The position numbers and the translations under genes are program-made. Below the pieces are notes generated by a model. The model saw nothing but the letters and a program-made list of their open reading frames with translations. It was not told where the DNA came from and ran no database searches. DNA of 64,000 nucleotides from Bdellovibrionaceae bacterium UBA2316 (lineage in GTDB: Bacteria > Bdellovibrionota > Bdellovibrionia > Bdellovibrionales > Bdellovibrionaceae): contig DDVI01000017.1 in NCBI GenBank assembly GCA_002345205.1, positions 6,532-70,531 on the forward strand. Direction: 5' to 3'. This document shows, one piece after another, positions 1 to 9,237 of this stretch (position 1 is the stretch's first letter; each line of letters opens with the position of its first letter).

Positions 1-64
1 TGATTCACCGATAAAGTAAGGGTCGATAAAATTTGTATCATTGAGATGCATGAAGGGGAGGATT

Positions 65-505
65 ATGTCTAAGACATACTTGATTTTAGTAAGCGATAAT
101 ACTGAGACAGTCGAAACAGCAAAAAAATATTGGGAAACTCACGATGTTGAGTTTCAGGTGTACACTCCAGAACAATGGCGGTCTAGTTTGGAAAACCCAA
201 GCTTTCGTCAACAACTAGGTGCCAACCTTCCTACACTCAGTGCAGGTATGGGTAGCCTAACTCCTAGCTACTCTACTTCAAGCAACGTTCTTCCGTTCCC
301 TACTCCTTCTATGGACTCTAAAGTTCAAAAAATGGATGATATCGAAGCTAAAGCTATTGAAAATGCAATCAGCCAGTATAAAGGCAACCTAACTGAAGCT
401 GCAAAAGCTTTAGGTATTGGTCGCGCGACTTTGTATAGAAAAGTTAAACAATATCAAATCGATCCTTCTCAAGCACGCAAGAAAAAAGTGGCACAAGCTG
501 CCTAG
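65..505 (+). CDS. Fis-family helix-turn-helix protein
   Basis: A 146-residue protein. The C-terminal third carries a Fis-type (HTH_8) DNA-binding motif, with NLTEAAKALGIGRATLYRKV as recognition region. The N-terminal part looks like a degenerate receiver-like fold (YLILVSDN start) without a clear phospho-acceptor Asp. The middle is Ser/Pro-rich linker. It is probably a transcriptional regulator or nucleoid-associated factor; its targets are unknown. I chose the ATG at 65 because GGGGAGG lies just upstream; the TTG at 41 would also be in frame. A strong hairpin terminator follows, so the gene probably ends its own transcript. Confidence 0.75.
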   Translation: MSKTYLILVSDNTETVETAKKYWETHDVEFQVYTPEQWRSSLENPSFRQQLGANLPTLSAGMGSLTPSYSTSSNVLPFPTPSMDSKVQKMDDIEAKAIENAISQYKGNLTEAAKALGIGRATLYRKVKQYQIDPSQARKKKVAQAA

Positions 506-514
506 ACTTTGTTG

Positions 515-538
515 CAGGGGCTTTTTGAGCCCCTGTTT
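515..538 (+). terminator. Rho-independent terminator after the Fis-type gene
   Basis: Eight-base arms CAGGGGCT and AGCCCCTG around a TTTTG loop, followed by a short T run. It lies 10 bases after the stop codon of the Fis-type gene. Confidence 0.8.
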
Positions 539-543
539 ACCTT

Positions 544-1785
544 ATGCCCACCCAAATTTTATTTAAGGTTATAATTTCAATTGGACTCATCCTGCTCGTT
601 TTTTTTCCTCTTGTGGAAAAATATCGTAGTTTAGACAATCATATTTATAAAACTTGTCAGTTCGTATCTAAGAGAATCGTTCCCGTTGGGAGAGATCTGA
701 ATGAATGGCTACGTGGCTGTCGCATACACTCTAGAAAAGCTATAGCGAAAACGGCAGACACTAAAGAATTACTCGTTATTGGAAATCAAATCCTTTCGGA
801 GTTGAAAGTTTCTCACTTAGAATTATTTAGCCACGAAGAAAGTGAAGCTATTTGGACAGACACTGACTTTGAAAATGGAATTGAGTCAGGTTTTATTGAT
901 GGCGAGTTGATCGTGACTCGAATTTTGCCAGATAGCGAAGCTTTTAAAAAAGGCTTACAGAGGGGCGATAGGGTCGCTCTAGAAAAAGACGAAAGCTTAA
1001 GTCCTTACGAGCTTAACCGATGGAAAGGTAAGCTAAAAATAGAACGTCGGAAAAAAATTTCGATCGTCGAATTAGAACCCAAAAAATTGGTGAGCAATCG
1101 AGACATTAGCGTCACAGACGTTCAAGGTATTAAGCTAATTTCTGTTGAATCTTTCAAGAGCCAGTATTTTTCACAAGAAAAATTAGATGACATGTTGTCT
1201 AAAATTAAACCTACCGATAAAATCATCATTGATTTTCGGGGTAATAATGGTGGCAACTTTGTGGCGGGATTACGTTTTTTGAGTCACTTTGTATGTGAAC
1301 CAACTGTCGTTGGGTATATGAAAAAAAATAAAGATTTAGGTAGTACGGGTTATTTTGATAATAACATGGACGATGAATATCAAATTGAAGTTTTGAATAA
1401 ATTTGATTCTGTCGCATTGCGAACCTACCGACAAAAAATATGTTTACCAAAACCTACAGCGATTTTGGTTGATGCCCATTCTAAATCGACGGCAGAATGG
1501 GTGGCTCTGGCATTCAGGGATAAACTGCAAACTCCTATTCAAGGTGCGACGTCATCTGGAGAGCTTCTTGTGGGTATCTGGTATGATGTTTCCGATATAT
1601 GGGGCCAGGTCGTTAAACTTTCTATCCCCGAGGCTTATTATGAATCGATGTATGGTTATCAAATTGAAGGACGCGGCGTAACGGCTGATGTGACACTCTA
1701 CCCACGCCGAAGCGACTTTGAGTTGGGATATGATTCTGAAGTTTTGCAAGTGGTCCAGGGAATAAAAAAGACGACAATTCAATAG
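544..1785 (+). CDS. S41-family (C-terminal processing) peptidase-like membrane-anchored protein
   Basis: 413 residues. There is an N-terminal membrane anchor (about 6-24), a PDZ-like region (about 118-150), and an S41 core with IIDFRGNNGG near residue 230. By alignment with the Prc/CtpA motif, Ser315 (in HSKSTAEW) sits at the nucleophile position. The residue 25 positions later, where the general-base Lys is expected, is Glu340 (GATSSGEL). The protein may be inactive, or may use a different catalytic set as tricorn-type S41 enzymes do. It is probably an envelope protein facing the periplasm. There is no good ribosome-binding site at this ATG; the start is taken from the hydrophobic N-terminus. 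Confidence 0.7.
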   Translation: MPTQILFKVIISIGLILLVFFPLVEKYRSLDNHIYKTCQFVSKRIVPVGRDLNEWLRGCRIHSRKAIAKTADTKELLVIGNQILSELKVSHLELFSHEESEAIWTDTDFENGIESGFIDGELIVTRILPDSEAFKKGLQRGDRVALEKDESLSPYELNRWKGKLKIERRKKISIVELEPKKLVSNRDISVTDVQGIKLISVESFKSQYFSQEKLDDMLSKIKPTDKIIIDFRGNNGGNFVAGLRFLSHFVCEPTVVGYMKKNKDLGSTGYFDNNMDDEYQIEVLNKFDSVALRTYRQKICLPKPTAILVDAHSKSTAEWVALAFRDKLQTPIQGATSSGELLVGIWYDVSDIWGQVVKLSIPEAYYESMYGYQIEGRGVTADVTLYPRRSDFELGYDSEVLQVVQGIKKTTIQ

Positions 1786-1836
1786 TAGCGATACAAAACT
1801 TGACCGAATAGATTTGCAAATCTAATAATAGTTTTG

Positions 1837-3246
1837 ATGATTAAATCCTTAACACTCGCCTTAGTTTTTTTAGCTTCGTTTACAGAAGCGAAAGTCGTCG
1901 TAAACGATATCACTCAACTAAACCCTATCGAGGTCGCCTCCGTTTTTCAGCCGACTTCAATTGAACAAATTCAAGATTATATAAAAAATAACAAAGGAAA
2001 AATAAGTATTGGCGGTGGTCGCTACAGTATGGGCGGGCAAACAGCGTTAGCGGGTGCCTTGCACATCGACATGAGAAAGTTGAATAAAGTGGTTGTGCTG
2101 GATGTGAAAAAGAAACGGGTCACGGTAGAGGCAGGAATCCGTTGGCGCCAACTGCAAGAGGCTATTGATCCACACGATCTTTCCATAAAAATAATGCAGA
2201 CGTATTCCAACTTCACCGTAGGTGGTTCGTTGAGCGTGAATGTTCATGGTCGCTATGTGGGCCAGGGGCCAATCATCCGATCCGTTGAATCTATCAAATT
2301 AGTCATGGCCGATGGTCATATCGAAGAGGCCTCGCCAACTCAAAACGCTGAACTTTTTAATGGTGCGATTGGTGGGTATGGAGGACTAGGCGTGATCGTT
2401 GAGGCCACTTTGCAATTAGTCGATAATGGAAAAGTTGAACGGACGACTAAATCCCTTTCATTGAAGAAATACTCTGATTACTTCTTTAAATCGGTACGTG
2501 ACAATGCAGATGCAGTTTTTCACAATGGCGATTTGTATCCTCCAGACTTCAAAGATGTCATGGCGGTGACGTGGTTGAAAAGTAAAAAGCCGCTGACCGA
2601 AGAGGCCCGTTTAATCCCCGCGAATGATTCCTACTCACTTCAGCCCTTCGCCATTAAAATGATTTCTTCAAGTAAGACAGGAAAGAAGTTGAGGCAATCG
2701 ATAATTGATCCTCTAAACTATAAGAATACGGTGGTTGTTTGGCGTAATCACGAAGCCAGTTATGATGTTGCCGAATTAGAACCTAAAAGTCGTTCAGAGT
2801 CGACTTACGTTCTTCAGGAATACTTTGTGCCAGTTGAGAAATTGGTCGAATTTATTGAAATGGTTCGCCCGATTTTAAAAAAAACTGCATTTAATGTGGT
2901 GAATGTGTCCATTCGACATGCTCTGCCTGATACAGGATCGTTTTTGGCGTGGGCACCTACGGAAGTGTTTTCCTTAGTTATATACTATCGTCAAAAGACG
3001 GATAAAGAGACCCGCGAATCCATTGCTAAAATCACACGGGAACTCATTTCAGCCGCCGTAAAAGTCGGAGGGCGCTATTACCTGCCTTACCAAATTCATG
3101 CAACCAGCGAGCAATTTCACCAGGCCTATCCTCGAGCTAAAGAGTTCTTTGCTCTAAAACAGAAATGGGATCCTTTAAATCGACTAACTAATTCACTTTG
3201 GGATCGCTATTACAAGCCCGAACCCGTGATCCCGACCGCTGAATAA
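1837..3246 (+). CDS. Exported FAD-linked oxidase (FAD_binding_4 / sugar-lactone oxidase type)
   Basis: 469 residues with a probable Sec signal peptide (first 18 residues, ending SFTEA). An FAD-binding PCMH domain follows: FQPTSIEQIQDYIK, then ISIGGGRYSMGGQ, then DMRKLNKVVVLD, then the GGSLSVNVHGR segment near residue 130. The C-terminal half resembles the D-arabinono-lactone/L-gulonolactone oxidase group, which oxidises sugar lactones or alditols with O2. The substrate cannot be read from sequence. TTG 1834 is an alternative start one codon upstream. Confidence 0.75.
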   Translation: MIKSLTLALVFLASFTEAKVVVNDITQLNPIEVASVFQPTSIEQIQDYIKNNKGKISIGGGRYSMGGQTALAGALHIDMRKLNKVVVLDVKKKRVTVEAGIRWRQLQEAIDPHDLSIKIMQTYSNFTVGGSLSVNVHGRYVGQGPIIRSVESIKLVMADGHIEEASPTQNAELFNGAIGGYGGLGVIVEATLQLVDNGKVERTTKSLSLKKYSDYFFKSVRDNADAVFHNGDLYPPDFKDVMAVTWLKSKKPLTEEARLIPANDSYSLQPFAIKMISSSKTGKKLRQSIIDPLNYKNTVVVWRNHEASYDVAELEPKSRSESTYVLQEYFVPVEKLVEFIEMVRPILKKTAFNVVNVSIRHALPDTGSFLAWAPTEVFSLVIYYRQKTDKETRESIAKITRELISAAVKVGGRYYLPYQIHATSEQFHQAYPRAKEFFALKQKWDPLNRLTNSLWDRYYKPEPVIPTAE

Positions 3247-3357
3247 TGGTTGGATGTCAGAATTACAGGCATAAATAGGTTTCATTATCCTTAGGTTGAA
3301 ATTTTGGCGATTTCCCAGTAAAATCACGGCATTTGAAATTTTGGGAGTCGACCTCGT

Positions 3358-4956
3358 ATGATTAGCACTAGTAATATCAGTTTAAGCTTTGGTGGAAGAA
3401 AACTTTTTGACGAGGTTAACGTTAAGTTTACGCCTGGCAATTGTTATGGATTGATCGGTGCCAACGGGGCGGGTAAGTCTACATTTTTTAAAATCCTATC
3501 TAAAGAAATCGAACCAAACACGGGTGAAGTGATCATTCCTGGGAATATGCGCTTGTCGGCACTGAAGCAGGATCATTACGCCTACGATCAGTATCCGGTG
3601 ATTACGACAGTTTTGATGGGTAATGATAAGCTGTATAAAATCATGCAAGAAAAAGATGCGTTGTATGCAAAACCTGATTTTTCTGAAGAAGATGGTCTGC
3701 GTGCCTCTGATTTAGAAACTCAGTTCGCTGAACTGAATGGTTGGGAAGCGGAATCTGATGCTGGCAAAATGTTAGCTGATTTAGGTATCCCAGAAGAGAG
3801 TCACCAAAAGTTGATGAGCGAAATGACGGGCGGTGAAAAAGTCAAAGTTCTGTTAGCGCAAGCCCTGTTTGGTAAGCCTGATATCTTGTTACTGGATGAG
3901 CCGACGAATCACTTGGATATTTATGCGATCAAGTGGTTAGAAGAGTTTTTGTTGAACTTTGAAAATACAGTGATCGTGATTTCCCATGATCGTTATTTCT
4001 TGAACAAAGTATGCACGCACATGGCCGATATCGATTATTCTAAAATCACTACATTTACGGGTAACTACGATTTCTGGCGCCAAGCAAGTGAGTTAAATCA
4101 ACGTTTGCTTGCGGATCAAAATAAAAAGAGTGCAGATAAAGCCGAAGAACTGAAAAGCTTCATCGCGCGTTTCAGTGCGAATGCATCAAAGTCACGTCAG
4201 GCATCGTCTCGTCAAAAGCAATTGGAAAAATTAACGTTCACGGATATGCCCGCCTCATCGCGCCGTCAGCCTTTTGTTGGTTTCGATATCAAACGCGAAA
4301 TTGGAAATGACGTTTTAACTGTGGAAAATATTTCTAAGACAGTTAATGGTGAGCCTATTTTAAAGAATATTAGTTTCAGCGTACGTAAAGGTGATAAGAT
4401 TGCTCTTTTAGGTCGAAACGATTTAGCTAAGACAGTTCTTCTTGATATTCTAGCCGGTGAAGTATCCGCGGATTCGGGTAAATATGCCTGGGGTATCACG
4501 ACGTCGATGAATTACTTTCCGACCGATAACTCTAAATATTTCTCAGGTGATGAAAACACGTTGGTGGAATGGCTTCGTCAGTATTCTCACGATAAAGATG
4601 AATCATTCCTACGCGGATTCCTGGGTAAGATGCTTTTTAGTGGCAACGATGCCATGAAAAAGCCTACTGTATTATCAGGGGGCGAACGGGTTCGGTGCAT
4701 GTTCTCTAAAATGATGTTGTCGGGTGCAAACGTGTTGTTATTGGATGGTCCAACCGCCCATTTAGATTTAGAAAGTATTTCTGCCGTAAATGAAGGTGTG
4801 AAGCGTTTTAAAGGCAACGTGATTTTTACTTCCCACGATCATGAATTTATCCAGACCGTGGCCAATAGAATTATTGAAATCGGCGAAAATGGTATCGTGT
4901 ACGATAACCACGTTACGTACGAAGAGTACATCGAGCAAAAACGAGTTCGCCACTAA
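3358..4956 (+). CDS. ABC-F family ATPase (YbiT/YkpA-like)
   Basis: 532 residues, two ABC nucleotide-binding domains and no membrane segment, so a soluble ABC-F protein of the type that acts on the ribosome. NBD1 is intact: Walker A GANGAGKST, signature TGGEK, Walker B LLLDEPTNHLD. NBD2 has GRNDLAKT in place of a normal Walker A, a variant I recall as common in this subfamily. It has a good signature (LSGGERVR), but LLLDGPTAHLD at Walker B, with Gly replacing the catalytic Glu. The linker between the domains is charged and helical, as expected. Its stop abuts the ATG of the next gene, so the two are probably one operon. Confidence 0.88.
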   Translation: MISTSNISLSFGGRKLFDEVNVKFTPGNCYGLIGANGAGKSTFFKILSKEIEPNTGEVIIPGNMRLSALKQDHYAYDQYPVITTVLMGNDKLYKIMQEKDALYAKPDFSEEDGLRASDLETQFAELNGWEAESDAGKMLADLGIPEESHQKLMSEMTGGEKVKVLLAQALFGKPDILLLDEPTNHLDIYAIKWLEEFLLNFENTVIVISHDRYFLNKVCTHMADIDYSKITTFTGNYDFWRQASELNQRLLADQNKKSADKAEELKSFIARFSANASKSRQASSRQKQLEKLTFTDMPASSRRQPFVGFDIKREIGNDVLTVENISKTVNGEPILKNISFSVRKGDKIALLGRNDLAKTVLLDILAGEVSADSGKYAWGITTSMNYFPTDNSKYFSGDENTLVEWLRQYSHDKDESFLRGFLGKMLFSGNDAMKKPTVLSGGERVRCMFSKMMLSGANVLLLDGPTAHLDLESISAVNEGVKRFKGNVIFTSHDHEFIQTVANRIIEIGENGIVYDNHVTYEEYIEQKRVRH

Positions 4957-6513
4957 ATGAATTTTTTTAGGCTGAATGATGAACTTTTGTCCGTTCTTTT
5001 TGAGGATGATGACATCATTGCTATTGATAAACCATATGGTTTCAATGCCCACACTAATGATGCTAAAGCAGATCACGGTGCGGCCATTCAAGACGGCCTG
5101 ATTGAAATTTACGAAAAAAATCGCGGTGCTCCTCTGCACATTATCCACCGTCTGGATCAAACGACGACGGGTGTGATGATATTTGGTAAGTCAGTCGAGT
5201 CAGCCAAAAAATATGCGGACTATTTTTTGAATCGTCAGGTAAAGAAGACATACTGGTTCATCACTAAAAGCCAATCTAAGGCTAATACTTTTATTGTGAA
5301 TCAGCCCATCATTCATAAAGCGAAGGAACTCGAAGCCAAAACGGAACTAAATAGAGTGAAGGCCGAACACGGGTATGAACTTTGGCAAGCCAACCCGTTT
5401 ACTGGCCGTAATCACCAGATCCGCATTCATGCCCAGTACGCAGGTTTGTCGTTGTTAGGAGACGAAAAATATGGCGGTGCTGTATACCCCTTTCTGACTC
5501 TTCATAATCGCAAGATCCAATTTCCAAATGGAATATCGATTGAATCTAGACCTCCCGTATATTTTGAATCGTTGTCATTGTTATCGGATCCTGTTTTATC
5601 TAAAACATTTTTTGAGGTGGATCGTCGCGAGCGGCTGTTTGCCGGTAACGATCTGTCTGAGCAATGTTATCGGTTAGTTAATCATGTCAATGGTGCTAAA
5701 GAACCCGGTTTTTCATTAGATCAGTTTGGATCCCATTTGATTTTGAATTGGTATCGTGACGAATGGACGCCTAAAAATTTAGCCACTTGGACTCAAGTGT
5801 CGGGCAGTTTGAACAAACCGATCTGGGTGTTTGGAAAGGATCTAAAACAGTCAGTTGGCCAGGCATCAAGCGAGCCATGGTCTGCAAATGAGCTTAATGT
5901 TAAGTATGAATTAAAAGCAGAGGCGACATCGTCTGTGGGGTTGTATCTAAATCAACGATTGCAACGAAAGTGGATTAAGGACAACGCCAAAGATAAAAAA
6001 GTTCTAAGTTTATTTTCAAACACGGGCACCTATGGATTGTCGGCGGCCTTGGGACACGCCAGAGAAGTGACTTTGATCGACGCCAATAAGAACTATTTGG
6101 CTTGGGCTAAGCGAAACTTTCAAAAAAATGGATTAAATCCAGAATCCTACAAATTTTTGTTTCGAGATAGTCTGACGTTTGTGGAAGCGAGCGTAGCTAA
6201 ACAAACTAAATTTGATATCATTGTTTGTGATACGCCAACATTTTTCCGTCGTGAAAAAGGAATCTTTCGGGTAGAAAAGGGTTTAGAGAAACTGGTTTCG
6301 GATTGCCTATCGTTGTTGGCTCCGGGAGGAGCCTTTTTGATCTCGACTCAATTCGATGGATTCTTTATCGATGATTTACGTCGCCTGATCATTAAGGTGC
6401 AAAAATCGTTAGCTATTTCAAACTTGCAAATTAATCTGGTGCTGCCGTCCATGGATTTTGAATTACCGCACGAGAAAACAAATCTGAAGTCGTTCCTAAT
6501 TAAACTACCTTAG
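4957..6513 (+). CDS. Fusion of RluA-type pseudouridine synthase and class I SAM methyltransferase
   Basis: 518 residues. Residues about 10-210 form an RluA-family pseudouridine synthase, with HRLDQTTTG holding the catalytic Asp and GRNHQIRIH near residue 150. Residues about 220-518 form an RlmI/RlmK-like methyltransferase: SNTGTYGLSAALGHA as the SAM motif, LIDANK as motif II, and a DTPTFF motif like the D-x-P-x-F site of RNA methyltransferases. It probably modifies rRNA at two chemistries with one polypeptide. The ATG follows the ABC-F stop with no gap, which suggests translational coupling and a shared role on ribosomes. Confidence 0.85.
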   Translation: MNFFRLNDELLSVLFEDDDIIAIDKPYGFNAHTNDAKADHGAAIQDGLIEIYEKNRGAPLHIIHRLDQTTTGVMIFGKSVESAKKYADYFLNRQVKKTYWFITKSQSKANTFIVNQPIIHKAKELEAKTELNRVKAEHGYELWQANPFTGRNHQIRIHAQYAGLSLLGDEKYGGAVYPFLTLHNRKIQFPNGISIESRPPVYFESLSLLSDPVLSKTFFEVDRRERLFAGNDLSEQCYRLVNHVNGAKEPGFSLDQFGSHLILNWYRDEWTPKNLATWTQVSGSLNKPIWVFGKDLKQSVGQASSEPWSANELNVKYELKAEATSSVGLYLNQRLQRKWIKDNAKDKKVLSLFSNTGTYGLSAALGHAREVTLIDANKNYLAWAKRNFQKNGLNPESYKFLFRDSLTFVEASVAKQTKFDIIVCDTPTFFRREKGIFRVEKGLEKLVSDCLSLLAPGGAFLISTQFDGFFIDDLRRLIIKVQKSLAISNLQINLVLPSMDFELPHEKTNLKSFLIKLP

Positions 6514-7193
6514 TACGAATGGTAAATTCGTAACACCATGCCTGTGCTCATGTAAAAAAAGAAGTGCAGGGCATAAGAATAGATTAGGCCATATTTGAAA
6601 TTTAAAATAAAATGAGTGAATACCCAGCCCGCAAATAAGCTAGGCAGGACAAGTGTTATCCAGTAAATGCCTGGCTTCATCATCAATGGCAAGTGAACGC
6701 AAGCAAATGCAATCCAAACAATACGGCGAATCTTCTGTTTATCATAATTTTCTTTCTTCAGGTATTTGATAAATCCAAAGATCGTGATTTGTTGAAAGAT
6801 AATGTCGAATGTTTTAGGGATCGTCGTTTGGATCGAAAACAACGGATAGTATAGCTGTGAATCAAAGATCGCTGCCTGAGCTTTGTGATTCAGAGTGAAA
6901 AATAAATCAAATGCGAACGTTAGTATAATGAATAGGGCCGCAAGGTAAATGATCATTCGAATTTGCCAGGCGACTCGGTAGAGATGTGGCAGAGATTCAT
7001 TAATTTTAAAAAGTATACCGGACACAATCGCGAAAAATGCGAAGTACAGAGTTGTAATCCACGAATTGTGAAATTGATCCGCATCCAGATAGACCGGCAA
7101 AACATAAACAGTCGCGCCTGCCACGGCGAGCCAGTATATCATCCAGAGTAGTGCTAAAAATAACCATTTTGAAGTGTTCACGTGTCTCAACAT
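6510..7193 (-). CDS. Polytopic membrane protein, CPBP-protease-like without the usual Glu pair
   Basis: 227 residues, about six to seven hydrophobic segments. The spacing of FDIIFQQITIFGF, CVHLP and the last helix (SYALHFFFY) recalls the CPBP/CAAX-protease fold. However, the EExxxR signature reads QQ with no Arg, so protease activity is doubtful. It is convergent with the RluA fusion gene, overlapping it by 4 bases at the stops. Confidence 0.55.
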   Translation of the reverse strand: MLRHVNTSKWLFLALLWMIYWLAVAGATVYVLPVYLDADQFHNSWITTLYFAFFAIVSGILFKINESLPHLYRVAWQIRMIIYLAALFIILTFAFDLFFTLNHKAQAAIFDSQLYYPLFSIQTTIPKTFDIIFQQITIFGFIKYLKKENYDKQKIRRIVWIAFACVHLPLMMKPGIYWITLVLPSLFAGWVFTHFILNFKYGLIYSYALHFFFYMSTGMVLRIYHSY

Positions 7194-7389
7194 ACTGTCT
7201 CATTATGGTATGTCATGTGATACAGGTCAGTTGACTAATAGTATGATAGTTTCTGAAGTTCTAAACAAACGTAGTTAACCCTATGTGGCACCTCTTTCGC
7301 TACGTATAAAGGAAACACGGCGAAAGTCTTAGTTTTATTTTTTTTTTAATAAGACGAGAAAGTAAGTTAAGATTATAGGAGAGGGTTAA

Positions 7390-7995
7390 ATGAGCAAGCA
7401 AGATAAGAAAGACAATGTTCTAGAGTTTCCAGCAAAACGAATGATTCGTCAGAAATCTATGCTTCGTACGCAGGAAAAGAAAGCTGTGCTTGGTCTTTCT
7501 GTTCTTGGCCTTTTTGTCTTTACCGTAGCGGCTAATCAATGGATCGCTGATTTCAATAAATTTGGTGCTGGTTCCAGAAATGTGGCGTCTATTCAATTAG
7601 ACAATAAACAAGCAATCATAAAAGAACACATGCTAGCTAGAGAAATTGCGAGTAAAGAAAATGTAGTTGGTTTCAAGTCACAAGAGCCGTCATTGAAAGA
7701 TGAGATGATCTTCTCTTCTTTAGAAGGAAAGTACCGTGTAAAGTCAGATGCTCAACGTGTCTTAGCAGTGCAATCCGAAGATGATTCAGAAGCACGTGTT
7801 GATATCTCTGATGGAGAAAGCTTTGTTAAAAAATATATTTCCTTATTCAATGACAAAGCAGTTCATTTTAAATTAACGAACCGTTCTGATGCCTCAGAAG
7901 TTTATGAACTTCTTGATCAAAAAGGCGTTGTGATCGATCGCCTGCAACTAGACAAGGATGCTGCTGGTAAATTAACCCAGCTTAAAGTCCTATAA
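7390..7995 (+). CDS. Unknown single-pass membrane protein
   Basis: 201 residues: a basic cytoplasmic N-terminus, one membrane helix (about 34-51) and a soluble periplasmic domain of about 150 residues. I recognise no domain. The start is supported by AGGAGAGGG eight bases before the ATG. It stands alone, with about 195 bases upstream holding no gene and an A/T-rich stretch (7330-7350). Confidence 0.7.
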   Translation: MSKQDKKDNVLEFPAKRMIRQKSMLRTQEKKAVLGLSVLGLFVFTVAANQWIADFNKFGAGSRNVASIQLDNKQAIIKEHMLAREIASKENVVGFKSQEPSLKDEMIFSSLEGKYRVKSDAQRVLAVQSEDDSEARVDISDGESFVKKYISLFNDKAVHFKLTNRSDASEVYELLDQKGVVIDRLQLDKDAAGKLTQLKVL

Positions 7996-8088
7996 TTCTA
8001 AAATATAGGAACCTCTTTGCCTAAAGAGGTTCGCTATTCCCTGAAAATCTAGTCTCTTAAATAGTGAATACCTTGTCGACAAAGTAGC

Positions 8089-9237
8089 ATGGTTATTCAC
8101 GATCTTACTGAAGATACATCAGCACTCACAGAGAAACGACCCGCTCCTTATTTGGATAGATTTTTTGCCAATGTTATTGATTTTCTTATTTTAGGTCCGG
8201 TCATTTCATTATTCTGCGGCGGTGTTACCAATGATTTACGATGGACGATGTTTACTAAGACATCTGACAATGTGTTTAGCTTAGTGCTTCAATGCCTATT
8301 TATCACTTTTGCCTTGTTTGTTCTATATGAATCGATGTTTGTTTTCTTTAATGGCGCGACCCCAGGGCATCGCTTTTTGTATATGCGTGTAGTGGATAAC
8401 AAAGGGCAGCGGCCCGGATTTCTAGCTATCTTGTTTCGGTCCGTTTTTAAGTTTCAGGCCATTTTGTTAGGATGCGTCCCTTTCGTTGAAGTGGTTTTAA
8501 GATCTGATCGTTCCATGTTTTATGACCGTCTAGCGCAAACGTACTTAGTGAGTCTAAGACAAACTAAGTATGACGAGATTCATCCCGAATTTAGAAAAAT
8601 TATTCTGCGTTGGACGAATACTTCGATTATTCTTTTCTTCTTGGCCGTGGGCGCTATTTTTTATAAAACTGTAACGGCATCACAACCACAGAATTTAGCG
8701 AGTACGGTAAAAACTAAGTGTACGGAATCATTGGCCCACTACCTAAAGCACTACCTTTCTAAATCTCGTGAAGCAGAAAACTTAAATTGCGCTAAGGAAT
8801 TGGTAGAGAAATCTTTTGATTCTGGTAATAGTAAAGCCGAGATCAATTACCTAACCCAACTAGTAATTACCCCAAATGAAGATTTAAAAGAATCCTACAA
8901 AGCTAAATACTGTGCAACACGCTCTGAAAAGATCCTTTGCCAAGACACAGCTAACCTCAATTTTGATAAAATGAAACCTGATGACGAAGACGTTCTAAAT
9001 CTGTTGGTGGCGTTAAATGCAGCGTTGCCGAAAAATGATCATGCGCAAATATTCGCATTGCTAGATGTTTTGTATACTTATTTAGACTGGAATAAAAACT
9101 TAGAATTATATTATTTAACATCCTATGTTTTCTTGAATGAACAAAGTTCTCGTGGTCCAGCCGCAGAGAAAGATTTAAAAGTGGGCTGGGACGCACGCAA
9201 GGCCCGTTTTTTGAAACGAATGAGTGTTAAACCATGA
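8089..9237 (+). CDS. RDD-family membrane protein with extra C-terminal domain
   Basis: 382 residues. The first 170 form an RDD domain (PAPYLDRFFANVIDF with the Arg/Asp pattern, then GATPGHRFLYMRVVD), followed by a membrane helix near 180-195. A soluble C-terminal part of about 185 residues has paired Cys and an alpha-helical, TPR-like look. RDD proteins are often transporters or assembly factors, but function here is unknown. It overlaps the rhomboid gene by 4 bases, so the two are co-translated. Confidence 0.75.
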   Translation: MVIHDLTEDTSALTEKRPAPYLDRFFANVIDFLILGPVISLFCGGVTNDLRWTMFTKTSDNVFSLVLQCLFITFALFVLYESMFVFFNGATPGHRFLYMRVVDNKGQRPGFLAILFRSVFKFQAILLGCVPFVEVVLRSDRSMFYDRLAQTYLVSLRQTKYDEIHPEFRKIILRWTNTSIILFFLAVGAIFYKTVTASQPQNLASTVKTKCTESLAHYLKHYLSKSREAENLNCAKELVEKSFDSGNSKAEINYLTQLVITPNEDLKESYKAKYCATRSEKILCQDTANLNFDKMKPDDEDVLNLLVALNAALPKNDHAQIFALLDVLYTYLDWNKNLELYYLTSYVFLNEQSSRGPAAEKDLKVGWDARKARFLKRMSVKP

